From positions 669,870 to 733,869 of the forward strand of contig NZ_CP084754.1 of assembly GCF_020535545.1 (NCBI RefSeq): a stretch of 64,000 nucleotides of DNA. Direction: 5' to 3'. Positions 41,630-52,289 of the stretch are shown here, one piece after another. Position 1 is the first letter of the stretch, and each line of letters starts with the position of its first letter. This DNA comes from Roseateles sp. XES5 (GTDB lineage Bacteria; Pseudomonadota; Alphaproteobacteria; Rhizobiales; Rhizobiaceae). The position numbers and the translations under genes are program-made. Below the pieces are notes generated by a model that was not told the origin of the DNA, did no database searches, and worked only from the letters and a program-made list of their open reading frames with translations.

Positions 41630-42556
41630 CTACTGCAACTGCCGCAACGCAGCCGTTGCCGCTTCCGCAGCGACGAGCGCAGCAATGGCATCCGACGCCG
41701 TGGCTGCCGCCGAGGGTTGCCCCTGCGCTGCCCAGGCAAAATCCTCAAGCTGTGCACGAAGAGCCGCCAGGAACACGGCCTCACCGCCGGGTGGCCAGAA
41801 AAACCGCGATTCTGCGATATCCAGCGTGCCGAACGCTTGCACCCAGCAGGCATCGCCTATGGGAAATCGGCGCCCGAGCGAGACGAGGCCATTGCCGCCG
41901 TTCGACAGCGTGCACAGTAGCTGAACGGCATCGGGATCCTCCGGGATCGCCTCGGCGAAGGCCGTGCTCGCCGCGGCGACCCGATAATCCCCGAGCTCCT
42001 GCCCGGTCAGCCAGCGAAGCTGATCGAACTCGTGCACGCCCATGTCGATGAACGCACCGCCGCCAGTGGCCCTGAATGACGGCGGCGGCGGCGTCTCATC
42101 CCATTGATAGCAGGAGACAAGATAGAGATCGCCAAGCGCACGCGCTTTGATCCGCTCCCGCAGCGCCCTCAATTCCGGCACGAAGCGGCGCCAGTAGCCG
42201 ACCTGCAGGTGGACCCCGGCGCCGTCGGCGATCAACGCCGCCTCCCGCGCCTGCGCGGCGCTGATGCCGCACGGTTTCTCGCAAAGAATCGGCAGGCCCC
42301 GCGCCGCCACAGCGGCAATGGTCGCGACATGGGTGGGGCTCGGGGTTGCTATAAGGATACCGTCGAGCCCGCCCGCATCTATCATTGCCATCAGATCGGC
42401 ATGGACCGCTACGCCGAAGGGGCGCAGTGCGTCACGCGCCGCGGCGGAGGGATCCGCGACGGCGGCGATCTCGACGAGGGCGCTGCCGGCCGCCGCGCGC
42501 AGGTGAACCAGACCCATCCGGCCGGCGCCAACAAGTCCAAGGCGGAATTTCTTCAT
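41630..42556 (-). CDS. Gfo/Idh/MocA-family NAD(P)-dependent oxidoreductase
   Basis: 308 residues. Rossmann start RLGLVGAGRMGLVHLRAAAG, cofactor-near ILCEKPCGISAAQAREAAL with the conserved Lys, and C-terminal substrate domain with GGGAFIDMGVHEFDQLRWLT holding the Asp and His of this family. It likely oxidises a cyclitol or sugar, as a partner to the second Gfo/Idh/MocA gene upstream (80-nt gap) and the IolE-like dehydratase. The precise substrate is not evident. Confidence 0.85.
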   Translation of the reverse strand: MKKFRLGLVGAGRMGLVHLRAAAGSALVEIAAVADPSAAARDALRPFGVAVHADLMAMIDAGGLDGILIATPSPTHVATIAAVAARGLPILCEKPCGISAAQAREAALIADGAGVHLQVGYWRRFVPELRALRERIKARALGDLYLVSCYQWDETPPPPSFRATGGGAFIDMGVHEFDQLRWLTGQELGDYRVAAASTAFAEAIPEDPDAVQLLCTLSNGGNGLVSLGRRFPIGDACWVQAFGTLDIAESRFFWPPGGEAVFLAALRAQLEDFAWAAQGQPSAAATASDAIAALVAAEAATAALRQLQ

Positions 42557-42635
42557 CGGATTTTCCTTTCGCCAGAGGCATGGCGCATAGCGCCCCGTGG
42601 CCGCGACGGGCGAAAGCTCCCCGTCGCGAGCCGTG

Positions 42636-43628
42636 TCAGAAGGAAATGGGCTCGAAGCGCCCCGACCTGGCGGATGCCAGTGCGGCTTCGCACAGGATCA
42701 TCGCCTTGCGGCCGTCGCTTGCGCCGACATCCGGCTTCCGGTTGGAAACCACGCATTCGATGAAGTGGTCGAGTTCCGCAGCGTAGGAGCCCTGATAGCG
42801 CTCCACGAAGAAGTAGAGCGGCTTGTCGGTCGCGATGTGAAGCGGGCCGGAGAGTTCCACGGAGGTCGGTGTCCGGTTGCCGGCGCGCAGCATGCCGCCG
42901 GAGCCATGGACCTCGATCCGCTGGTCATAACCGTAGACGGCGCGCACGCTGTTGTTGATGTGGCATTGGCGCCCGCTTGCCGTGCGCAGGATGAACATGG
43001 CGGTGTCGTATTCGCCAAGCTTCGCATAGTAGGGCAGGACAAGCGAGGAGCCGGTCGCGAAGATCTCGACAGGCTCTTCGCCGAGCAGATAGCGTGCCAT
43101 GTCGAAATCGTGAATCGTCATTTCCCGGAAGACGCCGCCGCCGCCGGCAAGCGCTTCTTCCGTTTCGGGTTCCGGGTCTCGGCTGGTGATGATGACCTGC
43201 TCGACGGAGCCGATTTCACCCGCATCGATCCGCGCCTTCAGGCTGCGGAAGCTCGGGTCGAAGCGCCGGTTGAAGCCGATCTGAAAAAGGATCCCCGCCT
43301 TTTCGACGGCCGCCAGGCACTCATCCGTGCGGCCGATATCCAGATCGATCGGCTTTTCGCAGAACACCGCCTTGCCATGCTGCGCGGCAGCGATGGTCAG
43401 GTCCGCATGCGTCCTCGTGGCGGAGGCGATGACGAGGGCTTTCACCGCCGGGTCGGCAAGCACGGTGGCCGTGTCCGCGATCTCGGCGCCGGTCGCCGCG
43501 GCGATCTTTTCCGCCGCGGGCCGATGTGGGTCGACAATATAGCGCAGCCGCACGCCCGGGTGGCGCGCAAGGTTGGCGGCATGCACGGATCCGATCAGGC
43601 CCGCACCGAACAGACTGACATCGATCAT
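42636..43628 (-). CDS. Gfo/Idh/MocA-family dehydrogenase, inositol 2-dehydrogenase-like
   Basis: 330 residues. Rossmann start VSLFGAGLIGSVHAANLARH, active-site Lys in AVFCEKPIDLDIGRTDECLA, QIGFNRRFDPSFRSLK, and GGGGVFREMTIHDFDMARYL with the catalytic Asp/His. These features, in particular GFNRRFDP and IHDFDMARYL, are those of inositol 2-dehydrogenases (IolG). The ATG at 43628 has GAGGAATT upstream. In one operon with an IolE-like gene and an ABC importer, so myo-inositol or a related cyclitol is the favoured substrate. Confidence 0.87.
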   Translation of the reverse strand: MIDVSLFGAGLIGSVHAANLARHPGVRLRYIVDPHRPAAEKIAAATGAEIADTATVLADPAVKALVIASATRTHADLTIAAAQHGKAVFCEKPIDLDIGRTDECLAAVEKAGILFQIGFNRRFDPSFRSLKARIDAGEIGSVEQVIITSRDPEPETEEALAGGGGVFREMTIHDFDMARYLLGEEPVEIFATGSSLVLPYYAKLGEYDTAMFILRTASGRQCHINNSVRAVYGYDQRIEVHGSGGMLRAGNRTPTSVELSGPLHIATDKPLYFFVERYQGSYAAELDHFIECVVSNRKPDVGASDGRKAMILCEAALASARSGRFEPISF

Positions 43629-43750
43629 GGAATTCCTCGTCATTTCTAGGTCGCCATCCCTGCGGATGGGCGAGCGGGATCAGGAACCGACGGGGACAAC
43701 CCCGTCGGATTGGGCATGTGGATTTTCCGGAAGCCGGATCGGGCGGCCTG

Positions 43751-44566
43751 TCAGGGGGCCGGCGGCTCCCCGGACCTGCGGCCCGCGACCATGTCGAGTT
43801 CGGCCTGCAGGTATTTCAGGTCGCGCCGCCCGGCCATCATGTCGAGCACCTCTTCCTCGCTGATCTCGTCCTTTCGGAACGAACCGAGCGAGCGGCCGCG
43901 GTTGAGCAGGGTGAACCTGTCACCAACCGGATAGGCATGGTGGATGTTGTGCGTGATGAAGATCACGGCGAGCCCCCTCGCCCTGGCCTGGGCGATGTAG
44001 CGCAGCACGATGGACGCCTGGTGCACGCCGAGTGCCGATGTCGGCTCGTCCAGGATGAGAACGCGGGCGCCGTGATAGACGGCACGGGCAATGGCGACGC
44101 ATTGCCGCTCGCCGCCCGAAAGCGTCCCAACGGCCTGTTGCGGATCACGCACCGTGATGCCGATTTTGGCGAGTTCCTCGCTGACGATGGCATCGGCCTG
44201 CCTTGTATCCATCCGGCGGAACGGGAAGACGCCCTTCATCATCTCGCGGCCAAGGAAGAAGTTGCGGCTTATGCTCATCAGCGGGATCATCGAGAGATCC
44301 TGGAAGACGGTTGCAATACCCTTGTCGAGCGCATCGCGCGGCGAGGAAAACGATACCGGTGAGCCATCCACCTCCATCACGCCTTCCGACGGCGCATGAA
44401 CGCCCGAGAGGGTCTTGATCAGGGTGGACTTGCCCGCACCGTTGTCGCCGAGAAGACAATGAACCTCTCCGGCATAGGCGGCGAAGGAAATTCCCTGAAG
44501 CGCCGTAACGGAGCCGAAGCGACGCGTGACATCCTTCAGTTCGATGATGGGAGTGCTCGTGGCCAT
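43751..44566 (-). CDS. Sugar ABC transporter ATPase, single-domain type
   Basis: 271 residues with one nucleotide-binding domain: Walker [20 protein letters not shown]-loop [20 protein letters not shown], signature [15 protein letters not shown], Walker [16 protein letters not shown], switch His [12 protein letters not shown]. Most sugar importers of this class (RbsA, MglA) carry two such domains in ~500 residues; the half-size form is like FrcA of Sinorhizobium. The ATG shares a base with the permease stop (TAATG). Confidence 0.9.
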   Translation of the reverse strand: MATSTPIIELKDVTRRFGSVTALQGISFAAYAGEVHCLLGDNGAGKSTLIKTLSGVHAPSEGVMEVDGSPVSFSSPRDALDKGIATVFQDLSMIPLMSISRNFFLGREMMKGVFPFRRMDTRQADAIVSEELAKIGITVRDPQQAVGTLSGGERQCVAIARAVYHGARVLILDEPTSALGVHQASIVLRYIAQARARGLAVIFITHNIHHAYPVGDRFTLLNRGRSLGSFRKDEISEEEVLDMMAGRRDLKYLQAELDMVAGRRSGEPPAP

Positions 44567-45684
44567 TACCGTGCCTCCGTTGCCTTGCGGCGGACGTAGT
44601 TGTTGACGAGCACCGCAATCAGCAGCATCACGCCGAGAAAGACCTGGAACCAGTCGGTGTCGATGCCGGTGTAGAAGATCCCCATCTCGACCGTGCCGAA
44701 GATCAGCGCACCGAACATGGCGCCGATGGCGGAGCCGTATCCTCCCGTCAGGAGGCATCCGCCGATGACGGCCGCGATGATCGCCTGGAACTCCTTCTGG
44801 AAGCCGCGCAATGTATCGGCGGAACCGGATTCCAGCACCTGAATGGTGGCAAACAGGGTTGCAGCGCAGGCCGTCGAGATGAAGAGGGCGATCTTCACCC
44901 GGTCGACCGGCACACCGACATTCCGTGCCGCCAGGGCATCGCCGCCGACGGCGAAGATCCAGTTGCCGTAGCGGCTCCTGAGAAGGACCCAGGTCGCCAG
45001 CGCCGTAACCAGACACCACCAGAGGATGGACATGGAAAGACCCTGCACGAAGGGCAGGCCATCCGGACGTTTGGCGATCACGCCGACATCCGCCAGCCAC
45101 TGGAAAAATCCGGCGCCGAACTTGCCGCCGAAGACCTGCACGAAGAAGCTCCCTTCCTGCCCCTCGGTGATATAGGGAATCTGGGTTCGCCCCGTGATCG
45201 TCCGGGTCAGCGCCAGCGTCAGCCCGCGCAGAACGAAAAGGCCGGCCAATGTCACGATGAAGGACGGCAGCCGTGTTCTGACGACGAGATATCCGTTCGC
45301 CGCACCGATGGCGATGGCGAACATGAAGGCGATCATGACGGACAGCCAGATGGGCAGGCCGAACTCCGTGACGCCCAGCCCGATCGTCACGCTCGCAAAG
45401 CCGATCATCGAACCGATCGACAAATCGAATTCCCCGCCAATCATCAAGAGCGCGACCGCCGCCGCCAGGATCCCCAGCTGGGCCGCGACCTGCAGGAAGT
45501 TGCTGATCCCCAGCGGGCTGAAAAGGCCGCTGTTTCCGGCAAAGATGCCAAACAATGCAAAGACAAGGACCGTGCCGGTGAGCGCGCCGAGTTCAGGGCG
45601 CCGCAGTGCCCTGGTCAGCCTGCTGGAGGATTGCCCGTTCGTGGCCGGCAGGGCGCCGGGTGGCTTGATAGCTTCCGCCGTCAT
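44566..45684 (-). CDS. Sugar ABC transporter permease (RbsC/FrcC-like)
   Basis: 372 residues with about ten hydrophobic helices. Family features: [40 protein letters not shown], and the EAA-like loop [20 protein letters not shown], followed by [20 protein letters not shown]. Start at 45684; longer frames upstream read as Arg-rich noise. It would form a homodimeric pore, since no second permease gene is present. Confidence 0.9.
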   Translation of the reverse strand: MTAEAIKPPGALPATNGQSSSRLTRALRRPELGALTGTVLVFALFGIFAGNSGLFSPLGISNFLQVAAQLGILAAAVALLMIGGEFDLSIGSMIGFASVTIGLGVTEFGLPIWLSVMIAFMFAIAIGAANGYLVVRTRLPSFIVTLAGLFVLRGLTLALTRTITGRTQIPYITEGQEGSFFVQVFGGKFGAGFFQWLADVGVIAKRPDGLPFVQGLSMSILWWCLVTALATWVLLRSRYGNWIFAVGGDALAARNVGVPVDRVKIALFISTACAATLFATIQVLESGSADTLRGFQKEFQAIIAAVIGGCLLTGGYGSAIGAMFGALIFGTVEMGIFYTGIDTDWFQVFLGVMLLIAVLVNNYVRRKATEAR

Positions 45685-45751
45685 CAGTGTTCTCCCACTT
45701 CCATGCTTCGTGACCGGGCCGGCAGCTCTCTCCCCGCCGGCCCGGAAGGTT

Positions 45752-46741
45752 TCAGCGAATGCCTTCCTTGCTGAGGTCGCGCACCGCGGCCGCATCCTTC
45801 TGGAGAATGAACGACGGCCCCGTGCGTACGGCCGAGGCCGGGAAGGTCTTGTACATTGCCTTGTTGGTGAGGAAGACGACGGGGAGATAGCCCATCATGA
45901 ACTGCTGGTTGTCGATGGCGAACATCGCGCTGCCGTCGCTCACGGCATCAAGCAGCTGCGGCGAGAGATCGAAACTGCCGATCTTGTAATTGGCCAGCGT
46001 GCCACGATCCTTGAAAAGCTGAAGAATCGGGGTTGCGACGGTCGGACCGAGTGCCAGGACCCCCGTCACGCCGGGATTGGCCGACAGATAGGCCTCGACC
46101 CGACGGGTAACGTCGGTCGGATCCATCGTTGCCGCGACGACCGAAGACTTGCCACCGCTTGCCGCCAGGCCATCGTTGAAGCCGGCGCAACGCTTGTCGA
46201 GGCTGACATTGCCGACCTCGTGATTGACGCAGATGCCCTCCTTGACGCCCGCCTCGCCCATCATCTTTCCGGCGCGCACGCCATTGTCGTATTCGGAACC
46301 ACCGCCGACGAAAAGGTCGAGCTTCCAGGGCTCCACCTGATCCTCGCCGGAATCGATGACCACGACGGGGATGCCGGCGGCCTTTGCCGCCTCGACAGGC
46401 GCCTTCAGCGCATCCGCATCGGGAATCGAAATGACGAGGCCGTCCGGCGCGGAGGCGGTCGCCGCTTCGATCATGCGGGCCATGCGCACGACGTCGAAGG
46501 TTTCCGGTGCCTGATAGTCGACCTTGACACCGAGTTGCTTGGCTGCCGCCAGCATGCCGTTCTTCACGACCGTCCAGTACACGTCGTTCGCTTGGCCATG
46601 CGTGACAAAGACGATGCGAACGTCTTCGGCCTTCTTGGCCTCCGCTGACGCGCTCGTCACGCCGAGAAGCGCGACAGTCGCCGCAAGGGCACCGGAACGA
46701 ACAAGGCGGGCGAATTTCGATTTCAAAACTGCTGCAATCAT
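45752..46741 (-). CDS. Periplasmic sugar-binding protein of the ABC importer
   Basis: 329 residues with a signal peptide ([20 protein letters not shown]). The mature part is a type I periplasmic binding fold: [52 protein letters not shown], and [20 protein letters not shown]. It belongs to the RbsB/FrcB-like cluster. The ligand could be inositol, a pentose or another sugar. Confidence 0.9.
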   Translation of the reverse strand: MIAAVLKSKFARLVRSGALAATVALLGVTSASAEAKKAEDVRIVFVTHGQANDVYWTVVKNGMLAAAKQLGVKVDYQAPETFDVVRMARMIEAATASAPDGLVISIPDADALKAPVEAAKAAGIPVVVIDSGEDQVEPWKLDLFVGGGSEYDNGVRAGKMMGEAGVKEGICVNHEVGNVSLDKRCAGFNDGLAASGGKSSVVAATMDPTDVTRRVEAYLSANPGVTGVLALGPTVATPILQLFKDRGTLANYKIGSFDLSPQLLDAVSDGSAMFAIDNQQFMMGYLPVVFLTNKAMYKTFPASAVRTGPSFILQKDAAAVRDLSKEGIR

Positions 46742-46798
46742 GGTTGCTGTTCCCTTTTTATGGTGGATGTATCCTGCCGGAAGGCGAGGGATTTCGTC

Positions 46799-47686
46799 TC
46801 AAGCGGCCAGTCTTGCCGCTGCATGCTCCTTCATCGATCCCCTGCGTACCGGAAGCGCCTCCGCCCAGCGGCGGAAGGAGGGGCTCTTCAGCACCTCGTA
46901 TTCATCGATGCGGATCTGCGCCGAAGCCGGTTCGATGACCTCGATCTCTCCCGGTGCGTTGGCATGGAGACACAGGAAATTCAGCCCCGGCCCGATCCTT
47001 TCGTAGAGCGCCTGGTAGCGCTCCTGGGCCGGCTGCTCCCTGTGCCACGGTGTTTCCAGGACCGCCGTCGCGCAGACCTCGCCGGCCGCCGACAGGCGCG
47101 CGGCTGCGACGTCATAGGCGGATTGCTCGACGGCACCGAGATTGTGGACCGGCCCGTAAGACTGGATTGTGGCCGGGAACAGGGTCGGCAGGCCATATTC
47201 GACGCCGACCTCGACATATCGCTCGACGAATTCCGGTGAGAAGACCCCACCCATGTGGCCGTCGATATGGGTTGCCGTCAGGCCGGCATTTTGAAACGCC
47301 TCGATCTGCGCCCGCATCTCCGCCTCGACGGCGTCCGGATGGGCGTGTCTGCGCAGCTCGATCACCGAGCGCCACAGGAAGCCGTCCGCATCCACGAGAC
47401 CGGACGCGGATGTCGCCTTGGTGAGTGGGCGCCAGCGGTAGTGGCGCTTCTCCGAGGTCAGCGTGATGTGGACACCCAGGTTGAGCGTCGGATCGAGGGC
47501 CCCCGCCTCCGCGATTTCGAGAAACCACGGACACGGAACCATCACCGATCCGGAATCCACCACGCCGAGCCGGCGCAACTCGAGATAGGCCACGTTGGCA
47601 CCGTGGCACATGCCGACATCGTCGATATTGACCACGACGAGGGGCGTCGTGCCGGCCGCTGCCTGCGTCCTCCCGGAACCGTTCAT
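46799..47686 (-). CDS. ChbG/HpnK-family (YdjC-like) carbohydrate deacetylase
   Basis: 295 residues. Metal-binding motifs [20 protein letters not shown] (catalytic Asp pair), [17 protein letters not shown] (His) and [20 protein letters not shown] (His) are all present. The ATG at 47686 has GGGAGG 8 nt ahead; an ATG two codons upstream overlaps the IolE-like stop but is only 2 nt from the same site. Members remove acetyl groups from chitooligosaccharides or hopanoid sugars. Its presence in a cyclitol/sugar operon suggests an N-acetylated amino sugar or modified cyclitol among the substrates. Confidence 0.85.
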   Translation of the reverse strand: MNGSGRTQAAAGTTPLVVVNIDDVGMCHGANVAYLELRRLGVVDSGSVMVPCPWFLEIAEAGALDPTLNLGVHITLTSEKRHYRWRPLTKATSASGLVDADGFLWRSVIELRRHAHPDAVEAEMRAQIEAFQNAGLTATHIDGHMGGVFSPEFVERYVEVGVEYGLPTLFPATIQSYGPVHNLGAVEQSAYDVAAARLSAAGEVCATAVLETPWHREQPAQERYQALYERIGPGLNFLCLHANAPGEIEVIEPASAQIRIDEYEVLKSPSFRRWAEALPVRRGSMKEHAAARLAA

Positions 47687-47688
47687 TC

Positions 47689-48594
47689 TCATGTCCTCCC
47701 GTTCACGACGAAACCGGCTTTCTCCGCCAGCGCCTTCAGGTTTCCGTAGCCCATGGTGGCATAGGTCAAGGGATGCGCCTTGGCCGGATCCTGCTCCGCC
47801 TCCACCACGAGCCAGCCGGCATAACCGGCATCGGCAAGAATCTTGAGAAGCGTCAGGTAGTCCAGAGCGCCGTCTCCCGGAACGGTGAAGATCCCGTCCA
47901 TGACCGCCCCCATGAAGCTCATGTCCTGCGCCCGCGCACGATGAAGGATCTCCGGCCGGTAGTCCTTGCAGTGAACGTGCACGACGCGATCGACATGCCG
48001 CTGCAGCAGCGACTTCGGATCGCCACCCGAGAAAATGCAGTGGCCCGTGTCGTAGAGCAGCCCGAAAGCCTCACCGGTGTTTTCCATCAAGCGGTCGATT
48101 TCCGCATCGGTCTCGATGATCGTGCCCATATGGTGGTGAAAGGCCATGCCAACGCCGAATTCAGCGAACCGCTCCGACAGCCGGGTGATCTTCTCGCCAT
48201 AGCCCTTCCACTCGTCGTCCGTCAGGCGTGGGCGCTGGGAAATCGGGTCGTGGATCGCCCCATGCCGGCCTCTCGATGTGTCCGCATAGACCACATGGCG
48301 CGCACCGAGGTCACGCAGAAGAGTAAGATGCGGCAGGATCGTCTCGAATTCCTGGTCAACCGTGTTTTCCAGGATGCGCCCGTCGTACCAGCCGGAGACC
48401 AGGTCAAGTCCATAGCCGGACAGGATGGGGCCGAGTTCGCTTGCTACCCGCGGAAACTTCCCGCCGAGCTCCGTACCGGCATAGCCCGCCTGGCGGGTCT
48501 CATCGAGGCAGGTTTCGAGCGGGGTATCCCCCCCGAGCTCCGGCACGTCGTCATTGGTCCAGGTGATTGGATTGATGCCTATTTTCACGCTCAT
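47689..48594 (-). CDS. IolE-like inosose dehydratase / sugar isomerase
   Basis: 301 residues, xylose-isomerase-like TIM barrel. Start [20 protein letters not shown] is typical of IolE (2-keto-myo-inositol dehydratase). Metal ligands are probably in [54 protein letters not shown] and [13 protein letters not shown] at 48594. First gene of an eight-gene operon that continues through ChbG, the ABC importer and two dehydrogenases. No iolB, C or D is in the window, so the rest of the pathway is elsewhere. Confidence 0.87.
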   Translation of the reverse strand: MSVKIGINPITWTNDDVPELGGDTPLETCLDETRQAGYAGTELGGKFPRVASELGPILSGYGLDLVSGWYDGRILENTVDQEFETILPHLTLLRDLGARHVVYADTSRGRHGAIHDPISQRPRLTDDEWKGYGEKITRLSERFAEFGVGMAFHHHMGTIIETDAEIDRLMENTGEAFGLLYDTGHCIFSGGDPKSLLQRHVDRVVHVHCKDYRPEILHRARAQDMSFMGAVMDGIFTVPGDGALDYLTLLKILADAGYAGWLVVEAEQDPAKAHPLTYATMGYGNLKALAEKAGFVVNGRT

Positions 48595-48791
48595 CTCACG
48601 CACTGCCCTCGATTGATTTCTGATCTCCGGCCGCCGGTTCAGGGGGATGGATCGAAACATCGGCTCCCGTCGGGGATCGATTTCCTTGAATGCGGCATAG
48701 GAGTAGCTTATCGGTTACTGTATCCGTCGCGAGAGCCAGTTCATTGGAAGTTGATGGGTCCAGTTTCACCGCCCCCCGAGAGGGAAATTCC

Positions 48792-50264
48792 GTGAAGCCA
48801 ACCATACGCAGCAGGCAGGTCTTTCCCCTTGATGCCTTGGCGGTCGACCGGGCCAATCCGGAGCCGCTGCAGCGGCAGCTCTACCGCGCGATTACCCAGC
48901 TCATCGGCTCCCGCGTCCTGCCGGCAGGAGTGGAGTTGCCCTCGACCCGATCGCTGGCGACGGAACTCGGCCTGGGGCGCAACACGATCGTCGCCGTCTA
49001 CGACCAGCTCACGACAGAGGGCTACCTGCTCAATCGCCCTGGCGCGCGACCGGTCGTGGTGGCCCTGCCCGCCGTTTCGCCGAGACCCGATCCCGCTATC
49101 GCAGCAGGAGACAGCCGCCCCTTGTCGAAACGGGGACGCGTGCTGCTGGAGCAGCCCGTGCATCACGGCCGGCCCGGCAGCCAGGCGTTCCATCCGGGCA
49201 TGCCTGATGCCCATTCCTTTCCCTTTGGCGTATGGGCGAAGCTCGTGGCGCGCAGGGCCGCCTTTGCCGGAGACAAACTCTTCGGAACCTACGATGTCAG
49301 TGGGCTGCCGGCCCTGCAGGAGGCGATCGCCGGTTACCTTGCCTCTGCCCGCGGCATTCAGTGTCGACCGGAACAGATCGTCATTACGACCGGGGCGCAG
49401 GCCGCGTTCGACCTCCTTGCACGCCTCCTGCTCGACCCGGGCGATCCGGTCTGGATGGAGGAGCCCGGATATTACGGCGCGCAGGCGGCCTTCACCGTCG
49501 CCGGCGCCCATATCCTTCCGCTTCTCGTGGACGCCGACGGCTGGCGCTTTGCGCCCACGCCACGCGCCGCGCGCCTCATCTACGTCACCCCGGCATGCCA
49601 GCATCCGCTTGGCATCACCATGCCGGTCGAACAACGCCTGTCCCTGCTCGACGTGGCCGACCGCCTGGACAGCTGGATCATCGAGGACGATTTCGATGGC
49701 GAGTACCGTTTCGTCGGACGGCCCGTGCCGGCCTTGCAGAGCATGGATGCCAGCGGCCGGGTGATCTATGTCGGAACCTTCGCAAAACTGCTGTTTCCGG
49801 CCCTTCGCCTCGGCTTCATCGTCCTGCCGCAAGCCTTGCAGAAAGGCTTCGTCAATGCGCTCAGCACCACCGGGCAGTTCGCTCCGCTGCTGCTGCAGGC
49901 GGCCCTTGCCGACTTCATCATGGAAGGGCACATGACCCGTCACCTGAAGCGGATGCGCCGCCTCTATGCCAGCCGGCGGGAGGCCTTCGTCGAAATCTGC
50001 GCGCAACGCCTCGGTGAAGACATGAACATCCTGCCCTGCGAAGCCGGCATCCAGCTTATCGGCCAGCTGAGGGGCGGGCTGGACGATATAGCCGTTGCGA
50101 ACGCACTGGCTTCCCGCGGCGTCAATGTCAGCCCGATGTCGAAGTTCTTCCGGCACCGTCCGGCCATGCAGGGCTTGGTCATGGGCTATGCCGCATGCGA
50201 TGAAGCCCAAACCGCGGCCGGCATTCGTCAGTTGGAGAGTGTTTTCCGGTTGTTTCGCAAGTGA
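48792..50264 (+). CDS. MocR-type (GntR-aminotransferase fusion) transcriptional regulator
   Basis: 490 residues from a GTG at 48792, which has GAGAGGG upstream; an ATG 34 codons earlier is possible but adds a non-conserved extension. N-terminal GntR winged helix: PLQRQLYRAITQLIGSRVLP, ATELGLGRNTIVAVYDQLTT. C-terminal class I aminotransferase-like domain with GTYDVSGLPALQEAIAGYLA, ITTGAQAAFDLLARLLLDPG, IIEDDFDGEYRF and the PLP Lys in YVGTFAKLLFPALRLGFIVL. Divergent from the cyclitol/sugar operon (198-nt gap), so a regulator of that operon or of PLP metabolism. Confidence 0.87.
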   Translation: MKPTIRSRQVFPLDALAVDRANPEPLQRQLYRAITQLIGSRVLPAGVELPSTRSLATELGLGRNTIVAVYDQLTTEGYLLNRPGARPVVVALPAVSPRPDPAIAAGDSRPLSKRGRVLLEQPVHHGRPGSQAFHPGMPDAHSFPFGVWAKLVARRAAFAGDKLFGTYDVSGLPALQEAIAGYLASARGIQCRPEQIVITTGAQAAFDLLARLLLDPGDPVWMEEPGYYGAQAAFTVAGAHILPLLVDADGWRFAPTPRAARLIYVTPACQHPLGITMPVEQRLSLLDVADRLDSWIIEDDFDGEYRFVGRPVPALQSMDASGRVIYVGTFAKLLFPALRLGFIVLPQALQKGFVNALSTTGQFAPLLLQAALADFIMEGHMTRHLKRMRRLYASRREAFVEICAQRLGEDMNILPCEAGIQLIGQLRGGLDDIAVANALASRGVNVSPMSKFFRHRPAMQGLVMGYAACDEAQTAAGIRQLESVFRLFRK

Positions 50265-50512
50265 TCGAACCCGCCGGATTCGCGGCATTCTGGACCATCA
50301 AAAGTCCCGGAATTCCAGACTCGACTTTTTCAAGTGACACTCTTGAAAGGGCCTTAGCCAACGACCCTTACCCGGATGTATTAGTTGCATGATATATCCG
50401 CCAAGATCACAGTGCTCGCGATGCTTCCGTAGCCGTCTACCGTAAGGGGGTGGCGAGCAAGGCAATCTCAAGCGAAAGGAGGCCGCCCGGTCGGAGCGGC
50501 CAATGCGAGCCA

Positions 50513-51124
50513 TCAGGCCGCAGCCGTGGTGCCGGCATCGTAGTCGGCGGCCCATTGCAGCGATGGCCGCTCGCCGCAACGCTGCACCCAAGCCTTGACC
50601 ACATCGCTGTCCGGCGTCGCCGCGGGGTACCAGGCAAAGGGCGAATGCAGCAGCAGATCGACAGCCGTGTATCGCTCCCCCATCAGATACGGGCTATCCG
50701 TGAGTGCGGTTTCGAGGCGTGCCGCCAGTTCCGCCGGGCCGCGGAAGGTAGAATCCAGAAATTGATGCGAGATCCCGGCTGCCTGTGCGATCAGCACCGG
50801 CTCGACGACGCCGGCATACCAGGCGAGCCAGCTCAGATACCGACCGCGCTGCGGGTCGCCGGCAACCGGCGCCATCTTCTTTTCCGGGAAGAGATCCGTC
50901 AGGTACTGGATGATCGCGATGCTCTCCCAGATCACCACGCCGTCGTGAACGAGTAGCGGCACCTTGCCTTCCGGATGTGGGTTCCTCGGATCCTTGCGGC
51001 CGCTGCCATCGCCGCGGGTGATGTCGACAATCTCGATCGCGACCTTGTCGAGGGCTTCGAGTTCGCGAAGCAGGGTGACGATACGCGACGAGCGCGAGCG
51101 GGGGGAATGAAACAGCGTCAGCAT
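50513..51124 (-). CDS. Glutathione S-transferase family protein
   Basis: 203 residues. Thioredoxin-like N-terminal domain with LFHSPRSRSSRIVTLLREL (a Ser-rich site in place of Cys-Pro), the glutathione-contact segment PEGKVPLLVHDGVVIWESIA (cis-Pro and Glu-Ser), and an all-helical C-terminal domain with DSPYLMGERYTAVDLLLHSP. Typical for small bacterial GSTs of unknown substrate. A lone gene divergent from the YafY regulator (94-nt gap), which may control it. The ~250 nt between it and the MocR gene show no gene. Confidence 0.88.
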   Translation of the reverse strand: MLTLFHSPRSRSSRIVTLLRELEALDKVAIEIVDITRGDGSGRKDPRNPHPEGKVPLLVHDGVVIWESIAIIQYLTDLFPEKKMAPVAGDPQRGRYLSWLAWYAGVVEPVLIAQAAGISHQFLDSTFRGPAELAARLETALTDSPYLMGERYTAVDLLLHSPFAWYPAATPDSDVVKAWVQRCGERPSLQWAADYDAGTTAAA

Positions 51125-51218
51125 GGTCTGGATCCTCGGTTGCGTTTGGCAATGCTGATCTTGTACAGTCGGCCAACTGCCATTTTCCGTCAGTAGGCTT
51201 CATCTATCTTCCACAGTC

Positions 51219-51938
51219 ATGGCCCGTAGTGATCGTCTGTTTCGCCTGCTCCAGGCGCTTCGCACTCTCCCCTCCCCGGCGACGGCCGCGCGCCTTGCCG
51301 AGGAGACCGGCGTATCGTTGCGTTCGCTCTACAGGGATATCGACAGCCTGCGCGCCGCAGGTGCCGTCATCGACGGCGAGCGCGGCTTCGGCTACCGGCT
51401 GACGGAAGACATCGCCTTGCCGCCGCAGACATTTACACGGCTTGAAATCGAAGCCCTGGTGCTCGGCCTTGCCGAGGTGCAGCATATGGGTGAGTCGGCT
51501 CTGGCGGCGGCGGCAGCTGCCGTACTTTCGAAGGTCACGGCAACGTTGCCTGATCGGCTACAGCGCCAGGCGCTGCATGCCGCGTCGCAAGTCTATCGTT
51601 TCGAACGTCGCGACTCGCCGATTACCGATATCGGCCTTCTGCGCGAGGCCTGCTGGCAGGAGCGCGCCGTGGTGATCGGTTACGTCGATGCTGAGCAGCA
51701 GCGAACCGACCGGCAGGTGCTGCCGCTGGCGATCGTCTATCTGGAGCGGGTTTTGGTGCTGCTTGCCTGGTGTTGCCTCAGGCAGGATTTCCGCAAGTTC
51801 CGTGTCGACCGTATCGCCGATATCCGAGTGGCGGAGGAAAGTTTCCGTCCACGCCGTGTGCCCATGCTCAGGGATTTCGTCGCCTATTTGAACGCCGCCG
51901 CGCCCGAAACGTCGAAGATGACCTTGAGCGGACAATAA
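51219..51938 (+). CDS. YafY/WYL-domain transcriptional regulator
   Basis: 239 residues. N-terminal HTH_11-type helix-turn-helix (RLAEETGVSLRSLYRDIDSL then GAVIDGERGFGYRLTEDI), followed by a WYL-type domain with VVIGYVDAEQQRTDRQVLPL and VLLAWCCLRQDFRKFRVDRI. Transcribed divergently from the GST gene, an arrangement often seen for YafY-type regulators and their targets. The inducer is unknown. Confidence 0.88.
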   Translation: MARSDRLFRLLQALRTLPSPATAARLAEETGVSLRSLYRDIDSLRAAGAVIDGERGFGYRLTEDIALPPQTFTRLEIEALVLGLAEVQHMGESALAAAAAAVLSKVTATLPDRLQRQALHAASQVYRFERRDSPITDIGLLREACWQERAVVIGYVDAEQQRTDRQVLPLAIVYLERVLVLLAWCCLRQDFRKFRVDRIADIRVAEESFRPRRVPMLRDFVAYLNAAAPETSKMTLSGQ

Positions 51939-52289
51939 CCAAAACGACGATGCGGATAGGTTGTCGCGCGTCATGTCCGAATCGATGTCTGTGAGGTGAG
52001 CGTAGTCGGCCGGTTTCGACGGAGCTTTCTTGGCCACCCAGCCAAATCCGGTTGGCTCTACCAGCCGCACCACGCAATGGGAGGCGGCTCAGGCGTCCTT
52101 CAACCGATGGCTGGCACGGTCCGGCGGCCAGAATTTTCTTTTGTCATTCCAGCGAGGTCAGTTGCCTGTTTTGCAGGCGCAACATGCAGGGGCGAAGCCG
52201 GAGCCTGCCGAAACTAAATTCCGACAGTGCCCCACACATTCGTCCGTTGGACCTCTTGCATCCATACGGCCGACAGGCTACGACGCGCT
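51939..52289. other. Intergenic stretch between the YafY gene and the Zur-like box
   Basis: About 350 nt. A frame from 52030 is open into zinT, but its first ~105 codons have no recognisable motif and the real zinT signal peptide starts at 52348, so I take the upstream part as untranslated. I see no RNA gene or repeat. Confidence 0.5.

Noticed and set aside
50265..50512. Possible small RNA or terminator between the MocR and GST genes
   Set aside because: Only short, weak inverted repeats and no T-run; nothing beyond chance.
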